A stretch of DNA of 64,000 bases from Lepisosteus oculatus (lineage: Eukaryota > Chordata > Actinopteri > Semionotiformes > Lepisosteidae). Below are positions 57,690-64,000 of the stretch, piece by piece. The position numbers and the translations under genes are program-made. Position 1 is the first letter of the stretch; each line of letters starts with the position of its first letter. The notes under the pieces were generated by a model, which was not told the DNA's origin, did no database searches, and was given only the letters and a program-made list of their open reading frames with translations. The stretch spans positions 13,387,001 through 13,451,000 of the forward strand of contig NC_090703.1 in assembly GCF_040954835.1 (NCBI RefSeq). The letters are read 5' to 3'.

Positions 57690-57962
57690 ATCACTTTATT
57701 AGCCATATACAATTTCTTAGGAATTTGTCTTTCCACATACCCCAGCTTGCTCTCCACGAGACACACAGATACACAGACGGGGAGAGAGAAGCTTGGGGTC
57801 AGAGCGCAGGGTCAGCCATTTATACGCCCCTGGAGCAGCTGGGGTTAAGGGCCTTGCTCAGGGGCCCAACGGAGTAGGATTCCTCTGCCAGCCACAGGAT
57901 TGTACCGGCAACCTTCCAGCCACAGGAACAGATCCTTAGCCACAGAGCCACCGCTCCGCCCC
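57690..57962 (-). mobile_element. tRNA-like SINE, 'GGGCCTTGCTCAGGGGCCC' family, copy 2
   Basis: On the - strand the tRNA-like head GGGGCGGAGCGGTGGCTCTG is followed by TGGCTAAGG (A-box side) and GGTTGCCGGTACAATCC (B-box-like). The body contains CTGAGCAAGGCCCTTAACCC and CTCTGACCCCAAGCTTCTCT, with an AT-rich 3' end (CTAATAAAGTGATCTTATCT). The best-preserved copy of this family here. Not a functional tRNA. Confidence 0.65.
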
Positions 57963-58019
57963 TAAATTCATAGAAAGTGCCTTGAGAATGCTCTAGATTG
58001 AAAGGTGCTAAATAAAAAT

Positions 58020-58110
58020 AACATCGACACCCGCAGAAGGCCCCACAGCCGAAACATTGTGTTTCTTTTTTCTTCTCTTTTCCGCATGGAATAAACCTTT
58101 ACTTGTTCCC
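58020..58110 (+). mobile_element. Penelope-like fragment with hammerhead-like core, copy 3
   Basis: ACACCCGCAGAAGGCCCCAC, AGCCGAAACATTGTGTTTCT, TTTCCGCATGGAATAAACC and TTTACTTGTTCCC. Keeps GGC...GCC and GAAA intact; the first core strand is CCGCAGA. Confidence 0.45.
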
Positions 58111-58260
58111 AAGAATAAAACTGGTTGACTGAGGTGGAGGTGGGGGTAAGAAGAGGGACACAAAAGCGAAGGAAAAAAGGCTTCCGAATAGTATTTATAG
58201 TTTTTTTTTTTCACGCTGGGGAAATGACATAAGAAATAACCATGATTTAGGAAAGCTGAA
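58110..58260. repeat. Dispersed repeat, copy 2 (right part)
   Basis: AGTATTTATAG..., CGCTGGGGAAATGACAT matches the right end of 52310-52570. Confidence 0.4.
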
Positions 58261-59699
58261 GAGAACTGAACGCAACAGTTGGTCATCCCAAACTTTGGTC
58301 GTAAAGCTCTGTAAAAAAAAAATATCCAGGTGTCCAATAACCGCAAACTGCACAGCCTCCTTGGCTGACAATGTTCTGATTGAACATTACTGGACAGGAC
58401 ACACATGAACAGTTTCCAACAGTAGTCTCTGAAAGAATGACGGTGTCACACTCTGTCCCACCTCAAAAAAGCAATCGCCAAATTCAAACAGGAGTGCATG
58501 TGTTTCAGCTGTAACCACTCTCCTCCTCTCCCAGCGTTTTGAGATTCCTCCATTTTCCCATGGTAGGAGCAGGGGGTGGAAGGGGTAGGTCTGGCTGCAG
58601 GAAAACAGCACATGTTGCAGACTGGGACCTTGAAAGCTTAGCATCCAGATGGCACAGGCAAAGAGATATTTGTGTTACAGGATGATTCAAAACAGCTTTC
58701 CTGTTGTCGGTGCACAACGCACAAGAGAGTTTGGACTATTCCAAAAATTCCCGCAAGTTTTGGATATATACCAACTGAAATAAGATCTGATGAGTGCCCT
58801 GAGAAAACAGGCAGAAAACCAAGTGCTCTGTTACCAACAGCATACTATAGTAACATCCTGTGCATAGATCACTTGCAGTCTCTGTAACATCTGAATGTGG
58901 GTATTTCCATCACAATATCAACAGATAAAAAGAGACAGTCATGCCTCACTGCCATACATTACTGTTGAGGCCACCTTCATATTCACAGCTGATAAAAACT
59001 CAAGGCTTCAATTGAGATTGGACTTCCTTGAAGAACTGTAGGTATTACTAATTACATACAGAGTGATAATTTCCAGAATAGAACCTGAACATGACCATGA
59101 ACATGAATCAACGAGAATGCAAAGCTGACTCATTCTATACTGTCTCACTTCTAACCCTACCTTCCCTCTCAGCCCTCAACCTCTCCTCTCACTGACAAAT
59201 ACTGAATTGGCTCATAATCTGGAAAGCAGCCTGAGAATCTGCCTGCATCTTTAATCATGGACTCCACACCCTTCCCTTGCCAACCAAAAATCCTGCTTCA
59301 GAACTATATTTCTTTCTGGTAGCTTTATAAATATGACACAACAGTAGTAATGTACAAGTGATGTTTGGGACTAAAATGAATCAAGTTTCAATTACATTTA
59401 TTTTTTGCTACTCTTTTTTCTACTCGGAAGAGATAGTAACTTAATCATATATAGTATATGTGTACACAAGAAACCTTAAAACATTGGTAAAACGGGTCAC
59501 AGAATAAAAAAGCATTTCTGCATCCTTGAACTATCATCGTTTTCCACAATATATTTTGTAAAGCAATAATATAATGTGTAAATATGTTTTCCTTTTACAC
59601 TAGGAGAACTGGACAGCTGTAGAGGCCAAAGCACGTTGCCAAAAATATCAACTTCAGGTACGTGGATATTGTTACAAAAGTGAGACTTTTGTAGTTAAT
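58261..59699. other. Intergenic, no gene recognised
   Basis: Overlapping short frames at 58387-58890 on both strands have no family resemblance. Confidence 0.5.
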
Positions 59700-60090
59700 T
59701 GACGCAAGGATCTGATCTTTCATTTCTTGAAAGAGCCCAGGGTATCAGCTCCAACAACATGGCTGGGTAGACTGCTTCCTACTCCATGACCTCCTGGGTA
59801 AAGAAGTGCCTCCTGTTCTCAAATTTAAACGCATTCCCATATAGTTTCTATCTGTGTCCCCGTTTGTGTTTCTTGGTCAATTCTGAAGAAGTTTTCGCTA
59901 CTCCGACTTTGTCAATAACCTCTTTTTGAACACTTGTTTCAATACTTGTCCTCATAATCTTCTGTTTTCAAGACTAAAAAGATCTTGGTTCTTCAGTTTG
60001 TCAGTGTAGGGAATTCAATTTAGTTACAATGTTTCTGGTTGGATCTTCTAAGGGCACTTTCCAGAGACACAATATGGTATCTATAATGTG
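59700..60090 (-). mobile_element. Degenerate CR1/Rex1-like LINE fragment
   Basis: In - orientation the order is: phrase near CTCTGGAAAGTGCC, an A-rich CTGACAAACTGAAGAACC, AAGATCTTTTTAGTCTTG, AACAGAAGATTATGAGG, ACTTCTTCAGAATTGACCAA, GGAGGCACTTCTTTACCCAG, CTACCCAGCCATGTTGTTGG and ACCCTGGGCTC. Same organisation as 34320, 40230 and 42100. Confidence 0.55.
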
Positions 60091-60424
60091 GTGAGCAAAA
60101 CTGTTAACCAGTTGGAACACAAAATTGTTTTCTAAATGAAGCCTTACCACACATTGAACAGTTTTAACATAACATCCTTCATTCTAAATTCTATTCTTTA
60201 AACTAAATTTCCTGAAATTTTGTCTTTTTAATTGCTTCCTCGCATCGCCTAGTAGAAGTAAATGATAGGTTCAAATAAACACCTAAATCTTTTTAATTAA
60301 AGCAATTTATAATAGTTTGGGTAACTTAAGCAGCACGCTTGTTTAGTTATGCAATACTGAACCTTTTGTTCACAGTGTCGTGAAGGTGACTATTTGATCA
60401 TGTTTTTTAATTGCTCATAACCAT

Positions 60425-61072
60425 TCATGTCTCAATCTGTTGCATCCTTTCCCTGCCTTCGTAAGTAATAAAATGTAAAATACAGCTGCTCCTACATCCA
60501 TCCCTTTTCTCACTGCTTTCTCCAACACAGGGTTCCAGCAAGCAATGGGCGCAAGGCAGGATACATTCTGGACAGGCAGCCAGCCCATCGCAGGGGGCAC
60601 ACAGACACAAACATGCACACACTCACACCAACACCGCCAGAAGCCACTTAACCTACCAGTATGTCTTTGGAATGTGGGAGGAAACCCACACAAACACAGT
60701 GAGTACAACACTGAAATTTACAATGTGGTCTCACACTGCCCTTTGCATTGTATGAATTAATTAAGATTTTTTGCTATGTCCGCTACAGCTATATAGTGAT
60801 ATCTCTATATCTTGCACTGTATTTTTGCTTCAATATAAATGTGATCATTTTAGGTTTGTCGGTAATTTAGGCCACTGCTTCATATTACACTGCATATGAT
60901 TTATAACTGCCCCTAATTTCATGAGTCACTAACAATTCATATTTTTATTGTTCAATTTAAACTTGGGGAGAACATACAAACCCCATGCAGATATCACCCC
61001 TAGAATTGAACCCAAGGCCCCTGAATTGCAAGGCAGTAATGCTAACCACTGCGCCACTATGCTGCCCTGCTG
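60425..61072 (-). mobile_element. DANA/HE1-like SINE, split by an insertion
   Basis: In - orientation the tRNA-like head is at 61000-61072 (GGCAGCATAGTGGCGCAGTG, GTTAGCATTACTGC, GGGTTCAATTCTAGGGGTG). The body passes TTTGTATGTTCTCCCC, is interrupted at about 60705-60955, and resumes with GTGTGGGTTTCCTCCCACAT, CATACTGGTAGGTTAAGTGG, TGCGATGGGCTGGCTGCCTG and CAGAATGTATCCTGCCTTGC. About 250 bp of AT-rich sequence separates the halves. Confidence 0.6.
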
Positions 61073-64000
61073 CTCATTTTTAAGCGCTTTTATAGTTTGG
61101 CTTCTGACTACATCAGCAGACTCTCTGCCCACATATTGTTCGTACTTTTTGAGCTTCGGCCATCTTCCAGATTCTAAAACTGGGCCTTAGGGAAATTCTG
61201 TTTCTCCAGTGCTGTGAAATGATCTCTCACCCCATATGTGTTCTTGGAAGTTAGTCAACACTTTCAAATCCTGTCTTAAAATGTTTTATACAATAGCTTT
61301 TAATTCTGTGCAATCCACTGCTTCAAATTGCATTTTCATATTTTTCCAAAGTGTTTCCTTTTCCTTTCATTTTATTGCTGAAGTTGAAATTATGTGGCAC
61401 TTTTTTAAATATTAGGTAATTAATGAATCCAGGGATCATAGAAAACCATTTATGATATTGTTCTCTCCATCCTCCCTGTACTCTGTGTTTTTAAACTTGC
61501 TAACAATACTGTACAGTAGATGCACTTAAAGATGGCACCTACAAAGCACTTACTGTACATGTAGGCCTCTATAGACAGTCTGTCAGGAAACAGAAACTAT
61601 TCAAGATCTGTCTATCCTGCCTTGTTTCTGTCATGATGTCTCACATAATAAAATAAAACTACTGTGGTGGAAACAGCCTAATCACTCAACTATTACTAAA
61701 AGTAGCTGGTGTAAAGCAATGATTCATATATAAACCTTGACTTCAATTCTCCTAGGTGACTTAAAAATGTCTTAGCACCACTCCTGTGTCGGGAGTCCAA
61801 GAATTAATATATTTAAAAATGAACAGACTACTTCTGGGTATTGTCTATCAAACTGTAGTCACATTAATCAGATTTCCAGTCACTTGTGAATTTCCTGCTT
61901 TTCAAAGTAGCACAGGTCAGTTTCTGTAAATAGAATCAGGCCAAATTAGGCAAAAGGACAAATCTCTAAATGTTGTATGGGTTATGTTGTATAGTGAATG
62001 ATTTTCAGATCTGCTATTGTAAACTCAATTGTATTAATACACAGCCTGCAAATACCCTGTCTGCTCATATGACTCATGTGACTCATATAAATCACTTGAT
62101 GTCATTAATTCCATAGAATCCCCTGGAAAACCACATATACAACAGTTAATGTTCCTGTTAATACAATAAAAATAAAAAAGTCATGCCAAGATTATAAAAA
62201 AGGATATTTATTAATTAATCAGGTATAAAAATCGAAATTTAATTCCCAGGTAAGGAAAGCAAATTCAATGAGGAGTTATATTTTTATTTCAAAATGCCAG
62301 AATATGCCATAGTTGGCCAATATAGAATAAGCAGAGGTTAATTTAATGCTGAAAAGTAAAAAAGAACAGCACAAAATACTGTTACAAGAAAATATTCATG
62401 ACAGTTTGGCTGCTTTTACTTAATGCAGCAGAAAAAAACAAAATAATAAGCAGAGGGGTCTGTGCGTTTCTTTTTTGTGATATATACATTAGAGCATGAA
62501 ATGTCAAGAATGTGATTTATACAACATGTCATTTACCACAAGCCTTCTGTCACATTCAGTTATTGATTTAAACAAGTATGATTTTAAAGACTGGATGTGC
62601 TTATGAGTAAGTACTGCTCAGGGAATTTTACCTGGTTGTGTTTACGTACAGTAATTGTGGTTTTAATAGTAAATATATCCAGCTGTGTGCTTTTCAAGAC
62701 ATATATTTTAGCCTTCAACTGTGAAGGCCAGGGCCAAGTTAACATGTGGAGAAAGTCTATTACCGTTAATATCTAATAGCTTTATTTCAAAATGTAAGTG
62801 ATACCAGAGACATTGTTCCGCTAATGATAGCTAAATTAAAGGTTTTAGTTTTGTCTCTGAAAGCTCAATGTCTGCTTGTGCCTTCGAGATCAGAATGAAA
62901 CAGGCTGTCCATTCTAACCTGAAGATGCACGCTTGCTGACATTACTACCTGAACACCAGAGAAATTGGCCAGGTACCGGCTGCAGATGGAACTGATCCTT
63001 GAAAGAAGGCAAAGTCAGCTCTCAGGGCAGATCCAGCCAGCGTGGCTGCCCGCCTTGTAGGATTACAGACTGGAAGTTTAAAAACTTGCCACTGATCCGG
63101 TGCTCGACAAAAACAACAGGGTGCAGATAGTCTGAATCCTGCCTGAAAGATTCCCCATCTCTCCCGAACCTGCTTTGCCTGAGTGTCTTTCTGACACACA
63201 GGTTAGTAATGCTAAGAGCAGTACCCAGGTCAAAAGAAAGCTCAATGACAGAGCTCCGGATCAGTGGCAGAGCACTGATTATATATATCCTCCATATATA
63301 TAATGCATATACTGTACAGTATATAATGGAGGAATGTGGTTGAGATAGACGGCCCAAGCAAGTCTGAACAGCCACAAGAGATGTTTGATCTCTGGTTACC
63401 TGGGCATAACAAATAAGAGTTTAACCTTTTGCAATTAACAATAACCCAATTGAAATACATGGGCAAAAATGACAACATTTTATAAGAACATGCAAAATAC
63501 TTTCATCAACTGGTACTTTTAAATATTATTATGTATATAAAATTGTCATAAATAACGCAAGTAGAACCCACTATTCCAAGATATTGGCATACTTCACCAA
63601 ATCCATTTTAGCTGTGCAAAAATATACTCACATGAGCAAATACAGCAGCATACACAGAATTTACAGTGGTAGTGAGAAATACAAAATTGGTTTTGTGCTC
63701 AGGTGTTGTGTATACACTCATTCAAAGAAAGCAACATTCCAGATTCAAACTCTATCATAATTTTTGGATTTAAAAATGGAAAAGTTTGGTTTGTTAGGGT
63801 ACTGAGAGATGTCAGCATTTATGTCACAGTTCCATAATTCTTGACAAAGCCCGAAGAATATACACTTTAAACTTTTTAACGCAATGCAGATTTCCAAGGG
63901 CATTTTTATGTTCTATGACTTCGAAAATATTTTTTTCATACAGCATAGTTGGAAAAGAACACATCATTCTCTGACAAACAATGTGCCTGAGCTTGTTGGA
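61073..64000. other. Intergenic, no gene seen
   Basis: AT-rich sequence to the window edge. The slightly GC-richer part at 62880-63200 has small frames on the - strand without family resemblance. Confidence 0.5.

Noticed and set aside
57930-57962. Possible tRNA gene
   Set aside because: A/B-box-like sequence belongs to a SINE head repeated in this window; it lacks a complete cloverleaf.

Overview
The window looks like nuclear DNA of a ray-finned fish: vertebrate exon/intron genes in an AT-rich, transposon-littered background, with no prokaryotic features. Three protein-coding genes can be supported, in an order known from human 14q22: nidogen-2 (NID2, - strand, 5' part only), the prostaglandin D2 receptor DP1 (PTGDR, + strand) and the prostaglandin E2 receptor EP2 (PTGER2, + strand). 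The repeat families (a DeuSINE with a 5S-like head, DANA/HE1-like tRNA SINEs, CR1/Rex1-like and L1/Tx1-like LINEs, Penelope-like fragments, LTR elements, a TTAA-flanked DNA element) fit a fish. A non-teleost such as a gar is plausible, but I cannot prove the species.

Layout. 1-7186: first four coding exons of NID2 on the - strand; the gene continues off the left edge. 7187-12419: intergenic region between the divergent NID2 and PTGDR starts. 12420-18952: PTGDR, two coding exons around a 5.5 kb intron packed with nested retroelements and a probable solo LTR just before exon 2. 18953-30150: PTGDR 3' flank, mostly unique sequence, with a diverged tandem duplication at 28.1-29.6 kb directly upstream of PTGER2. 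30151-34832: PTGER2, two coding exons; its 3.6 kb intron holds a broken fragment of PTGER2 exon 1, a truncated LTR element with a recognisable primer-binding site, and a LINE 3' end that runs straight into the exon 2 splice acceptor. 34833-64000: about 29 kb in which I recognise no gene, only repeats and unique sequence.

How the genes relate. PTGDR and PTGER2 are sister Gs-coupled prostanoid receptors that arose by tandem duplication. Both are split at the same place in TM6, in phase 0, as in other vertebrates. NID2 is a basement-membrane glycoprotein, a neighbour with no functional link to the receptors. I saw no convincing new multi-gene system. The most unusual signals are the retroelements next to both receptor exon 2 acceptors, the PTGER2 exon relic, the tandem duplication upstream of PTGER2, and several foldback or palindromic repeats.
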